From Candidatus Apopatosoma intestinale (lineage in GTDB: Bacteria > Bacillota > Clostridia > Oscillospirales > CAG-272): a DNA stretch of 29,383 nucleotides. Both the position numbers and the translations under genes were made by a program. Positions 6,935-15,142 of the stretch are shown here, one piece after another. The notes beneath the pieces are model-generated. The model saw only the letters and a list, made by a program, of their open reading frames with translations, had not been told where the DNA came from and did not search any database. Position 1 is the first letter of the stretch, and every line of letters starts with the position of its first letter. The stretch is taken from the NCBI GenBank assembly GCA_003524145.1, contig DODZ01000016.1:1-29383 (forward strand). The letters are read 5' to 3'.

Positions 6935-8545
6935 TCAGTTCAGCTTATCGTAGGAATCCTTCATATATGTGGCAAGAATATCATCAGCCGCCTTACTTGC
7001 GGAGGAGATAGCCTTGGAGATATTGTTTTTGCCGCTTGAAATCATGCCGCTTATGCGTCCTATTATGCCGACATTTGTATTGTAGTGACCGTAATCAACA
7101 AATGTGGATTTGAGAACAATCTCAAGCATTTCGCCCGCGCCTTCATCGCAGAGGCACTGGGTCTTGATGCACTTGATATATTCGGGGTAGAGAAGCTTTT
7201 CGGAGTGATAACCGAATACCTCGAGGAACTGAGCTGCCGCCGTATGGTCGGTGATAGCCTTGGAAACCTGAAGTCCGTAGCCGCGGCTGAAGATGAAGGA
7301 ATGATAATCCTCCTGATTCTCATCAAATTTCGGATAGGGAACGACAGAGATGCGCTTTTCGCTGAAATCTATGCCGTAGTTTACAAATTCGTGGTTGGAA
7401 TGAAGTCTTATCGTCCACTGTGCGCTGAAGAGCGACTGACCGTTTGCCAGTGCCTTTACGCTGTTGAGCTCACCTATAGAGCCGAAAGCAGGGCTTTTAT
7501 ATACTTTGGTTGCTTCATCTATAACCCTGCTTACATAAGCCATGTCGGTATTGGAAGCATTGATGCTGACATACTGGTTGTTGTCATCCTTCATAACGGT
7601 CTTGATTCCCGTTGAATAGAAGAATGCATATTCGGAGATGGAATTTTTATGTGCAATGAATCCGAAGATATCGCCGTCATCAAAATTCAGCTGAGAGTCG
7701 CCGTTTACATCGACTTTAGCCGCATCCATGAGCTCAAGCATTTTTTCAACTGTCCATGTTCCGTCCTTGACGGTCTGATAAAGATCGATATTTGTTTTGC
7801 CAGAAGCAACGGCGCGGTCATATACGTCCATATCCACGAAGAGCGTGTTTATTGAATCGTACATGATGAGATTGAATTTGCCCGAAATCGAGTGAAGGAC
7901 CTTTTTGCCGTTGTAATCGAAGCTGAAGGTATCGATATAATCCTGATTCCACCAGCTGTGGCTGAGATCTATATCAAGATTTGCGATATTCATGCATGAG
8001 GAAGAGAGATTATACCAGAGTCTCATGAGAAAATCGTAATTGTTTGTTCCGAGAGCGATATCGTTGTCCACAAGGCTCTGCGGGTCATCGCTTTTGGTTT
8101 CTCTTATCTTGCAGTTGTAGAGGTCTTCAACTACGGAATTTCTGCTTATTACGGCTTCCGTGATAAGATCGTCTTTTCCGGTGGCTTCCGCGCATATCTC
8201 ATATGTGTCCCAGCCGCCGCTCCAGCCTTTTTGCGTAACAAAATTGAATGTTTTACCGCCGAAGTTCACATCCATGAAGTCGGGATGCTTCTCTTTGCCT
8301 GTCAGCTCTGTTGAGCCGCCGGGGAGAGTGGTTTCCGTTTCGGTTGCCGAGGTTGTCGTGCCGGCACTTTCGCCGGAAGATGAAGACGTGGTCTTGCTTT
8401 CCGATGTGCTTTCCGATGTGCTTTCCGTCGTCTGTTTTGTGCTGTCGGTTGTCACATCGGGGTCTTTTTTGTCCCCGCAAGCGGCAAGCAGAAGCGTAAG
8501 CGCGAGCATTGATACCGCGAGAAAGAGTGATAAGATTTTTTTCAT
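6935..8545 (-). CDS. Extracellular solute-binding lipoprotein, copy 2
   Basis: A 536-residue paralogue of its two neighbours, with a lipoprotein signal (lipobox LLAAC, Cys23) and a Ser/Thr-rich linker to about residue 80. The binding domain has the same landmark segments, such as GGWDTYEI, HSWWNQDYID, SGKFNLIMYDS and the calcium-loop-like DVNGDSQLNFDDGD. AAGGAAG precedes the ATG. The linker is nearly identical in DNA to that of copy 3, apart from an added 12-bp tandem repeat that encodes a second TSES unit. The C-terminal region (KAADDILATYMKDSYDKLN) is the most divergent of the three. Predicted role is solute capture at the cell surface; ligand unknown. The gap to copy 3 upstream is 36 bp, so they are co-transcribed. 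Confidence 0.87.
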   Translation of the reverse strand: MKKILSLFLAVSMLALTLLLAACGDKKDPDVTTDSTKQTTESTSESTSESKTTSSSSGESAGTTTSATETETTLPGGSTELTGKEKHPDFMDVNFGGKTFNFVTQKGWSGGWDTYEICAEATGKDDLITEAVISRNSVVEDLYNCKIRETKSDDPQSLVDNDIALGTNNYDFLMRLWYNLSSSCMNIANLDIDLSHSWWNQDYIDTFSFDYNGKKVLHSISGKFNLIMYDSINTLFVDMDVYDRAVASGKTNIDLYQTVKDGTWTVEKMLELMDAAKVDVNGDSQLNFDDGDIFGFIAHKNSISEYAFFYSTGIKTVMKDDNNQYVSINASNTDMAYVSRVIDEATKVYKSPAFGSIGELNSVKALANGQSLFSAQWTIRLHSNHEFVNYGIDFSEKRISVVPYPKFDENQEDYHSFIFSRGYGLQVSKAITDHTAAAQFLEVFGYHSEKLLYPEYIKCIKTQCLCDEGAGEMLEIVLKSTFVDYGHYNTNVGIIGRISGMISSGKNNISKAISSASKAADDILATYMKDSYDKLN

Positions 8546-8581
8546 AAAAATACTTCCTTGATTATTTATAATATTTTATTT

Positions 8582-10180
8582 TCAGTTCATTTTATCGTAT
8601 GAGTCCTTCATAGCCTGATCGAGAACATTCTGGCAGGATTTGGATGTGGAGGCAAGTGCCTTTGCAAAGTTATTCTTGCCGCTGACAACCATTTCGCCGA
8701 TCCTGCTTATGACGCCTGTGCTTCCGTTCCATACGCCGTAGTCGCAACGGGCGGATTTGAGGACTATCTCGAGCATTTCACCCGCGCCGTCATCGCAGAG
8801 GCACTGGGTCTTGATGCACTTGATGTATTCGGGGTAGAGAAGCATTTCGGAATGATATCCGAATACTTCAAGAAACTGTGCGGTGGCTTTCAGATCCTTT
8901 ATCGCCTTGGAAACCTGAAGTCCGTAGCCTCTGTTGGAGATGAACGTGCCATAGCCCTCCTGAGACTCTTCATATTTCGGGAAAGGAACGACAGCGATGC
9001 GTTTTTCGCTGAAATCCACACCGTAGTTTATCAGCTCTTCGCTTGAATGAAGTCTTATCATCCACTGAACATTGAAGAGCGCCTGACCGTTTGCCAGTGC
9101 TTTTACGCTGTTAAGCTCGCCGATTCTGCCGTATGCGGGACTCTTGTAAACAGATGCGGCTTTGTCGATGATAGCACTTATAGACGATACATCGGTGTTG
9201 GATGGGCTTATGCTGACGTAGGCACCGCTTTCGTCTTTTGAAATGGTTTTGATTCCCGCGCCGTAGATGAAGCCGTACTGTGCAAGTATATTCGGATGTG
9301 CGGCATAGCCGAAGATATCTCCGCCATCAAAAGTGAGCTGCTGGTCACCGTTGGCGTCGGTCATGGCGGCTTCCATCAGAGTTATCATTGTGTCTATGGT
9401 CCATGTACCGTCCCTGACGCTCTGATAGAGATCGATATTTGTTTTGCCTGCAGCTCTTGCGCGGTCATATATATCCATATCCACAAAAAGGGATACTATT
9501 GAATCATACATGATGAGATTGAACTTGCCCGAAAGAGAATGGATAACCTTTTTACCGTTGTAATCAAAGCTCATCGCTTCTATATATTCCTGATTCCACC
9601 AGCTGTGGCTGAGGTCTATATCGAGATTTGCGATGTTCATGCAGGATTCGCGAACGCCGTACCAAAGCTGCATAAGAAAATCATAGTTGCTTGTTCCGAG
9701 AGCGACATCGTTATTCAGAAGTCCGCTCGGGTCATCGGTCTTGGTGTCTCTTATCTTGCAGTTGTAAAGGCTTTCGACGACGGCGTTTCGGTTGATTATC
9801 GCTTCCGTTATCAGGTTGTCGCTGCCCGTTGCTTCTGCGTAGATTTCATAGTTGTCCCAGCCTCCGCTCCAGCCCTTGGAAACAGCGAAATTGAAGGTTT
9901 TGCCGCCGAAGTTCACATCCATGAAATCCGGATGCTTCTCTTTGCCTGTCAGCTCTGCCGAGCCGCCGGGGACAGTGGTTCCGGATTCGGTTGCCGAGGT
10001 TGTCGTGCCGGCACTTTCGCCGGAAGAGGAAGACGTTGTCTTGCTTTCCGATGTGCTTTCCGTCGTCTGCTTTGTGCTGTCGGTTGTCACATCGGGGTCT
10101 TTTTGGTCCCCGCAAGCGGCAAGCAGAAGAGCGGCTGCAAGCATTGATACCGCGATAAGCAGGGATAGTGCTTTTTTCAT
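8582..10180 (-). CDS. Extracellular solute-binding lipoprotein, copy 3 (first in operon)
   Basis: A 532-residue paralogue and the promoter-proximal gene of the trio. Signal peptide with lipobox LLAAC (Cys23), Ser/Thr-rich linker to about residue 74, then the binding domain with GGWDNYEIYAE, HSWWNQEYIE, SGKFNLIMYDS and the loop DANGDQQLTFDGGD. AAGGAG lies 7 nt before the ATG. The mature body resembles copy 1 most (for example the SCQNVLDQAM segment), whereas the linker matches copy 2 closely at DNA level, a mosaic pattern. The family is that of family-1 substrate-binding proteins of Gram-positive ABC importers, usually for oligosaccharides. Permease and ATPase genes are missing on both sides: upstream lies the hydrogenase operon, downstream the isomerase genes. 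Confidence 0.87.
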   Translation of the reverse strand: MKKALSLLIAVSMLAAALLLAACGDQKDPDVTTDSTKQTTESTSESKTTSSSSGESAGTTTSATESGTTVPGGSAELTGKEKHPDFMDVNFGGKTFNFAVSKGWSGGWDNYEIYAEATGSDNLITEAIINRNAVVESLYNCKIRDTKTDDPSGLLNNDVALGTSNYDFLMQLWYGVRESCMNIANLDIDLSHSWWNQEYIEAMSFDYNGKKVIHSLSGKFNLIMYDSIVSLFVDMDIYDRARAAGKTNIDLYQSVRDGTWTIDTMITLMEAAMTDANGDQQLTFDGGDIFGYAAHPNILAQYGFIYGAGIKTISKDESGAYVSISPSNTDVSSISAIIDKAASVYKSPAYGRIGELNSVKALANGQALFNVQWMIRLHSSEELINYGVDFSEKRIAVVPFPKYEESQEGYGTFISNRGYGLQVSKAIKDLKATAQFLEVFGYHSEMLLYPEYIKCIKTQCLCDDGAGEMLEIVLKSARCDYGVWNGSTGVISRIGEMVVSGKNNFAKALASTSKSCQNVLDQAMKDSYDKMN

Positions 10181-10242
10181 AAAAATTCTCCTTGTTAAAT
10201 TAGTTTAAACAGTGCTGTGTTACACTGCGTACACTTACATAA

Positions 10243-10271
10243 ATTATACCCGAAAGCGAAGGCAAAATCAA
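10243..10271 (-). promoter_or_regulatory. Sigma-A promoter of the solute-binding protein operon
   Basis: Minus-strand TTGATT (10271-10266), 17 bp, TATAAT (10248-10243). The start would be near 10236, giving a leader of about 55 nt. Just inside the transcript lie two small perfect palindromes, GTGT-T-ACAC (10217-10225) and GTTTAAAC (10203-10210), that could be operator half-sites, a weak inference. Confidence 0.75.
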
Positions 10272-10501
10272 TTGCTTTTATGCCAAAATTATTGCCTGCT
10301 TTTTTGGTGAAAAAAGAGAGAAAAAAGGCGAAATCCGATGGCGCGGAAATCATGCCATCATGGGGATTTTCGGCAATTTTCATATATTTGTTGCAAATGG
10401 ATATATTTTGTAAGTCCCATGCGGTATTTTGCTGATGTGCAAATGGCAAAAAATGAAAGGAGAATAGCTTTATCTCTCACTTTTTTGCAATGAAAATCAA
10501 A
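10272..10501. other. AT-rich intergenic region without a gene
   Basis: Between the promoter of the solute-binding operon and the terminator of the hydrogenase operon. I see no ribosome site followed by a plausible reading frame, no tRNA and no strong hairpin; it is AT-rich with several A- and T-runs. Confidence 0.6.
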
Positions 10502-10556
10502 GAAAAAAACACCATAACGAAACCTCGTCACTGCGCATCGCACAGTGACGGGGTTT
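10502..10556 (-). terminator. Intrinsic terminator of the hyd operon
   Basis: The hairpin GAAACCTCGTCACTG (10519-10533) pairs with CAGTGACGGGGTTTC (10543-10557 region) with one G-U pair. On the minus strand a T-rich tail (10508-10502) follows after a few bases. It lies 25 bp beyond the hydA stop. Confidence 0.8.
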
Positions 10557-10581
10557 CTGTTTTATACTTTTGTGTAATATA

Positions 10582-12327
10582 TCAAAGACCGCGCTTGATA
10601 TAGTGGGTATGGAGAACCTCATGAGCCGTATGGCTTCCGGGTGTGCCGAGGAACTCATCATAGAGCTTCTTGACGGCGGAATTTTCATGAGACTTGCGAA
10701 TGTCCATGTTTTTATCAGCTGTGTAGAGAATAGAAGCGCGTTTTGCCTTCAGGTCTACCTTAGCCTTTGTTTCGGCACTCTGAACAGGCTGACCGCCGCC
10801 GTTTACACAGCCGCCGGGACAAGCCATGATTTCAATGAAGTCAACCTTGAGCTCGCCTGATTTTACCTTGTTCAGCAGCTCAGCCGCATTCTTTGTGCCG
10901 CTGGCAACGGCAACGCGTACTTCCATATCGCCGAGCTTGTAGACAGCTGTCTTGATGGGGGCTGTACCGCGGACATCGTCGAAATCGAGCTTCTCAAGCT
11001 TCTTGCCGAGTATAACCTCTGCCGCCGTGCGGAGAGCAGCCTCCATAACGCCGCCTGTGGCACCGAAGATGGCACCGGCACCCGAACCGATATCAAAAGG
11101 CTTATCGAATGTGCCGTCGGGCATATTCTTATAGTCCACGCCTGCCTTCTTTATCATGCGGGCAAGCTCGCGGGTTGTGATAGCATAGTCGACATCAAAG
11201 ATACCGTCGCCTGCCGCACTCTGACCGGGACGGCGAACCTCAAATTTCTTTGCCGTGCAGGGAATAGCGGAAACGAAAACGATATCTGCGGGATCGATGC
11301 CCATTTTCTTTGCGTAGTATGTTTTGTACATAGCACCGAACATCTGCTGGGGAGACTTGCAGGTAGAGAGATTGTCGGTGAACTCAGGGAAGTAATGCTC
11401 GCAGAACTTGATCCAGCCGGGTGAGCAGGAGGTGATAAGAGGGAGCTTACCGCCGTTCTTTACTCTGTCAAGGAACTCTGTAGCTTCTTCCATGATGGTG
11501 AGGTCGGCTGTGAGGTTCATGTCATATACGCCGTCAAAGCCGAGAGCCTTGATAGCGGAAACCATCTTGCCCTCTGTATCAACGCCGGGCTCAAAGCCGA
11601 AGCATTCGCCGATAGTGGCTCGGATTGAGGGAGCTGTGCAGATAGCGACATGCTTTGTCGGGTCGCTGAGTGCATCCCAGACCTTTTCCGTATCGTCCTT
11701 CTCGTGAAGAGCGCCTACAGGGCAGGCAACTATACACTGACCGCAGGAAACGCACGAGGTGGAAGCGAGCGGAAGCTCGAAAGCGGAAGCGATATGCGTA
11801 TCAAAGCCGCGGTTATTTGCACTTATGACTCCGATACCCTGCATATTCTGGCAGGCACCTACGCAACGGCGGCAGAGAATACATTTCTCATTGTCGCGAA
11901 CGAGAAATGCCGTGCTCTCATCGTGAGTAGGCTCGGGATACTTGCCCTCAAAATGCTCCTCATCGTCTACACCGTAGTCGCGGCAGAGCTTCTGAAGCTC
12001 ACAATCCTGACTGCGGATGCAGGAGAGACATTTTCTCTTATGAGTGGAAAGAACAAGCTCGAGGTTTGTCTTTCTGTTTTTCTGAATTTTGGGAGTGTTT
12101 GTGAATATCTCCATGCCATCGTTTGCGGGGGTTACGCATGCTGCCATGAGACCGCGCGCACCCTTTACTTCCACAAGGCAAAGACGGCAGGCGCCTATCT
12201 CGTTGATGCCCTTGAGATAGCAGAGCGTGGGGATATCAATATTTGCGGCGCGGGCGGCGTCTAGAATGGTTGAGCCCTTCGGAACGCTGTACTCATTGCC
12301 GTTTATTTTTACATTTATCATATCCAT
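10582..12327 (-). CDS. hydA: NADH-dependent [FeFe] hydrogenase catalytic subunit HydA
   Basis: A 581-residue catalytic subunit of a multimeric [FeFe] hydrogenase, making H2 from NADH and reduced ferredoxin (or the reverse). Domains in order: a [2Fe-2S] ferredoxin domain (Cys36, 47, 50, 64), a His-ligated [4Fe-4S] site (His96, Cys100, 103, 109), two [4Fe-4S] clusters (Cys149/152/155/159 and 192/195/198/202), and the H-cluster domain. The latter has TSCSPGW (299-305), AIPCTAKKFE (354-363) and IMACPGGCVNGG (500-511). The C-terminal 50 residues are the small-subunit-like tail. The first motif has Ser where many hydrogenases have a second Cys. GAAAGGAG lies 12 nt before the ATG. It is last in the operon hydC-hydB-hydA, 20 bp after hydB. 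Maturases HydE/F/G are not in the window. Confidence 0.96.
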   Translation of the reverse strand: MDMINVKINGNEYSVPKGSTILDAARAANIDIPTLCYLKGINEIGACRLCLVEVKGARGLMAACVTPANDGMEIFTNTPKIQKNRKTNLELVLSTHKRKCLSCIRSQDCELQKLCRDYGVDDEEHFEGKYPEPTHDESTAFLVRDNEKCILCRRCVGACQNMQGIGVISANNRGFDTHIASAFELPLASTSCVSCGQCIVACPVGALHEKDDTEKVWDALSDPTKHVAICTAPSIRATIGECFGFEPGVDTEGKMVSAIKALGFDGVYDMNLTADLTIMEEATEFLDRVKNGGKLPLITSCSPGWIKFCEHYFPEFTDNLSTCKSPQQMFGAMYKTYYAKKMGIDPADIVFVSAIPCTAKKFEVRRPGQSAAGDGIFDVDYAITTRELARMIKKAGVDYKNMPDGTFDKPFDIGSGAGAIFGATGGVMEAALRTAAEVILGKKLEKLDFDDVRGTAPIKTAVYKLGDMEVRVAVASGTKNAAELLNKVKSGELKVDFIEIMACPGGCVNGGGQPVQSAETKAKVDLKAKRASILYTADKNMDIRKSHENSAVKKLYDEFLGTPGSHTAHEVLHTHYIKRGL

Positions 12328-12347
12328 TGTATTAAGCTGCTCCTTTC

Positions 12348-14234
12348 TTATGCCTTATAGATTGCGCCGAACTTACAAGTTGCGATACAAGCACCGCACT
12401 TGATACATTTAGCCGTATCAATTGTATGAGGCTCTTTGACCGCACCGGAGATGGCGCTGACGGGACACTTTCTTGCGCAGGCTGTACAGCCGCGGCATTT
12501 GTCCGCATCAATCTTGTACTGGAGAAGATTCTTGCATACGCCGGCAGGACACTTCTTGTCCACAACATGAGCCATATACTCATCGCGGAAGTAGCGGAGT
12601 GTGGAAAGGACAGGGTTCGGTGCTGTCTGACCGAGACCGCAGAGAGATGCCGACTTTATGTATGCCGCGAGCTCTTCAAGATGCTCTATATCCTCGACCG
12701 TGCCGTTACCGGCGGTAATCTTTTCAAGAGTTTCGAGCAGGCGCATTGTGCCTATACGGCAGGGAGCGCATTTACCGCATGATTCATCGACCGTGAACTC
12801 AAGGAAGAATTTCGCGATATCGACCATACATGTATCTTCGTCCATTACGATAAGACCGCCGGAGCCCATCATGGAGCCGATGGCGATGAGGTTATCGTAA
12901 TCGATGGGAGTATCGATAAGGGAAGCGGGGATACAGCCGCCGGAGGGACCGCCTGTCTGAGCGGCTTTGAACTTCTTGCCGTGAGGAACACCGCCGCCGA
13001 TTTCTTCTACGACTTCGCGCAGTGTTGTGCCCATCGGAATTTCAACAAGACCGGTATTTGTAATCTTGCCGCCGAGAGCGAATACCTTTGTGCCCTTGGA
13101 CTTTTCCGTGCCCATAGAGGCAAACCAGTCTGCGCCGTTGAGTATTATCTGGCAGATATTTGCATATGTTTCAACATTATTTATTATAGTAGGCTTGCCG
13201 AAAAGACCCTTGACCGCCGGGAACGGAGGACGGGGGCGGGGCTCGCCGCGGTTGCCCTCGATGGAGGTGAGCAGAGCCGTTTCCTCACCGCATACAAACG
13301 CGCCTGCGCCGAGACGGAGAGTGATATCGAAATTGAAGCCTGTACCGAAAATATTCTTGCCGAGAACGCCCAGCTCTCTTGCCTGCTTTATCGCAACCTG
13401 GAGGCGGTGAACCGCGATGGGGTACTCTGCACGCACATAGATATAGCCCTCGTCAGCACCTATCGCATAGCCTGCGATAGCCATTGCTTCGAGAACGGCA
13501 TGAGGGTCGCCCTCGAGAACGGAACGATCCATGAATGCGCCGGGGTCGCCCTCATCGGCATTACATACGACATACTTCTTTACTTCGCCGCGGTTTGCGC
13601 ATGCAAATTTCCACTTTGTGCCTGTGGGGAAGCCGCCGCCGCCTCTGCCGCGCAGTCCGGAATCGGATATTGTCTTTATTACATCATCGGGGGACATCTC
13701 TGTCAGCACCTTTGCGAGAGCCTGATAGCCTTCACTGCCTATGTATTCATTGATGCATTCGGGATCGATGACACCGCAGTTACGCAGAGCGACGCGCTTC
13801 TGCTTGCCGTAGAAGGGAGTCTGGTCGAGAGCGAGGATTTCATCGCCCTTTACAGTCTCTTTGTAGAGATATTTCTTTACTACATTTCCGTTTACAAGAT
13901 GCTCGGAAACTATTTCGGGGATTTCATTGGGGGTAACCATGCTGTAGAAGGTGCCTTCGGGATAAACTATCATTATCGGACCGAGAGCACAGAGACCGAA
14001 GCAGCCTGTTGTGACTACTTTGATTTCGTCTGCTATGTTGTTTGCTTCGAGCTCTGCTATGAGTGCGTCGCGTACCTTCATGGAAGAGGAGGAGGTACAG
14101 CCTGTGCCGCCGCATATGAGCACTGTCTTGCGGATGCCGTCTCCGGCGTCAACAAAGTGACCGTGTCCGTGTCTCATGGCAAGCTTGGGCGCCATTTCTT
14201 TTCTTATGGCGTTAAGTTGTTCTATTGTTATCAT
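12348..14234 (-). CDS. hydB: Hydrogenase NADH-binding flavoprotein subunit HydB
   Basis: A 628-residue NuoF-like subunit that binds NADH and FMN and passes electrons to HydA. Order of domains: an N-terminal thioredoxin-like [2Fe-2S] domain (Cys41, 46, 78, 82), the FMN/NADH domain with GRGGGGFPTG (196-205) and GAGAFVCGEETALL (309-322), an SLBB segment, a [4Fe-4S] site SCGKCAPCRIG plus a later Cys in SLCGLGQ, and a C-terminal two-cluster ferredoxin domain (CRGCTACARKCP and CIKCGACIATC). This full set is typical of electron-bifurcating HydABC enzymes. The start is the ATG after AAGGAA at 10-nt spacing; a longer in-frame reading exists but lacks a ribosome site. hydC lies 84 bp upstream, hydA 20 bp downstream. 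Confidence 0.96.
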   Translation of the reverse strand: MITIEQLNAIRKEMAPKLAMRHGHGHFVDAGDGIRKTVLICGGTGCTSSSSMKVRDALIAELEANNIADEIKVVTTGCFGLCALGPIMIVYPEGTFYSMVTPNEIPEIVSEHLVNGNVVKKYLYKETVKGDEILALDQTPFYGKQKRVALRNCGVIDPECINEYIGSEGYQALAKVLTEMSPDDVIKTISDSGLRGRGGGGFPTGTKWKFACANRGEVKKYVVCNADEGDPGAFMDRSVLEGDPHAVLEAMAIAGYAIGADEGYIYVRAEYPIAVHRLQVAIKQARELGVLGKNIFGTGFNFDITLRLGAGAFVCGEETALLTSIEGNRGEPRPRPPFPAVKGLFGKPTIINNVETYANICQIILNGADWFASMGTEKSKGTKVFALGGKITNTGLVEIPMGTTLREVVEEIGGGVPHGKKFKAAQTGGPSGGCIPASLIDTPIDYDNLIAIGSMMGSGGLIVMDEDTCMVDIAKFFLEFTVDESCGKCAPCRIGTMRLLETLEKITAGNGTVEDIEHLEELAAYIKSASLCGLGQTAPNPVLSTLRYFRDEYMAHVVDKKCPAGVCKNLLQYKIDADKCRGCTACARKCPVSAISGAVKEPHTIDTAKCIKCGACIATCKFGAIYKA

Positions 14235-14318
14235 TTGCCGAAATTCCTTTCTTGTTTTACTTCCGCCCGCATAAAGCTTCATCGCGGAAAAACGATATTT
14301 TTGCGTTTTTATTTTTGA

Positions 14319-14816
14319 TTACGCATCGTATTTTGCGAGAATGTCCGCTACATCCTTCGCGGTGATTCTGCCGTAAACGTCTCCGTTTACGGTCATGACG
14401 GGAGCAAGACCGCACGCGCCTATGCAGCGTGTAGCCTCAAAGGAATAAATACCGCTCTTTGAAATATCGCCGGGCTTTATGCCTGTGAGCTCGGCAACCT
14501 TATCGCAGATGGCACCAGAGCCCTTTACATAGCAAGCTGTGCCGAGGCATACGCCGATGGCAACCTTACCCTTGGGATTGAGTGCGAACTGAGAATAAAA
14601 GGAAACAACGCCGTATACCTCGGAAAGAGATACTCCGAGACCCTCGGCGATGATTTTCTGGACCTCTATCGGAAGATAACCGTAGATTTCCTGAGCACCC
14701 TGAAGAACCGGCATGAGATTGCCCTGTACATTTTTGTACTGCGCGATCAGCTCGCGAAGAGCAACTTCCTGCTCGGCTGTTCCGGTAAATTCTACCGTAG
14801 TCAGTTTCTTTTTCAT
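14319..14816 (-). CDS. hydC: Hydrogenase [2Fe-2S] subunit HydC (NuoE-like)
   Basis: A 165-residue NuoE-family thioredoxin-fold subunit with one [2Fe-2S] cluster, ligated by Cys90 and Cys95 (CLGTACYVKG) and Cys131 and Cys135 (CIGACGLAP). The upstream helical part carries the usual GYLPIEVQ and VYGVVSFYSQF segments. It completes the HydABC set and relays electrons within the complex. The start is the ATG after AGGAGG (12-nt spacing); an earlier in-frame ATG at 14873 precedes this ribosome site and has none of its own. First gene of the operon, behind a promoter region with two direct repeats. Confidence 0.95.
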   Translation of the reverse strand: MKKKLTTVEFTGTAEQEVALRELIAQYKNVQGNLMPVLQGAQEIYGYLPIEVQKIIAEGLGVSLSEVYGVVSFYSQFALNPKGKVAIGVCLGTACYVKGSGAICDKVAELTGIKPGDISKSGIYSFEATRCIGACGLAPVMTVNGDVYGRITAKDVADILAKYDA

Positions 14817-14932
14817 GTTTTTGACAGTCCTCCTGAAAATATTGATTTGCGGATGCGCTCCGAAAGAGTGCATACCCGTCTCTTCGCACAGAGCGGGTTT
14901 GCATCGGATTTACAGCCGCTTCGCTTGTGCAC

Positions 14933-14973
14933 CGATATATTACACACTATATATCTCGATATATTATACACTA
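14933..14973 (-). promoter_or_regulatory. hyd operon promoter region with 17-bp direct repeats
   Basis: Two 17-bp direct repeats, CGATATATTACACACTA (14933-14949) and CGATATATTATACACTA (14957-14973), differ at one base and are 24 bp apart start to start. Between them sits the inverted repeat TATATC-TC-GATATA (14950-14963). On the minus strand the upstream repeat supplies TATAAT (14968-14963); the -35 at 17 bp would be a weak TGGATT (14991-14986). A weak -35 and repeats overlapping the -10 suggest control by a DNA-binding regulator. The regulator is unknown; the repeats do not resemble the Rex operator. Confidence 0.55.
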
Positions 14974-15055
14974 CATAATTAAAAAAATCCATAGATTTTG
15001 CGAAAAAAAACGGATAAAATTTCAAGAAAATTCGCTATTTTTCGGGTAAAAAGTT

Positions 15056-15086
15056 AAAAAAAGGCGGTTAGTTTTTGCTAACCGCC
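15056..15086 (-). terminator. Intrinsic terminator after the KDPG aldolase gene
   Basis: A perfect 9-bp stem, GGCGGTTAG (15063-15071) and CTAACCGCC (15078-15086), followed on the minus strand by seven T (15062-15056). It isolates the aldolase gene from the hyd promoter. Confidence 0.92.
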
Positions 15087-15142
15087 GATACATTGATTTG
15101 TATGCTTGTATAAATTCCGATTTGCGGATTTATACGGTTGTA

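Noticed and set aside
12981..14318. 445-codon open frame antisense to hydB and hydC
   Set aside because: No ribosome site, Cys/Tyr-rich composition typical of an antisense shadow, and hydB on the other strand is certain.
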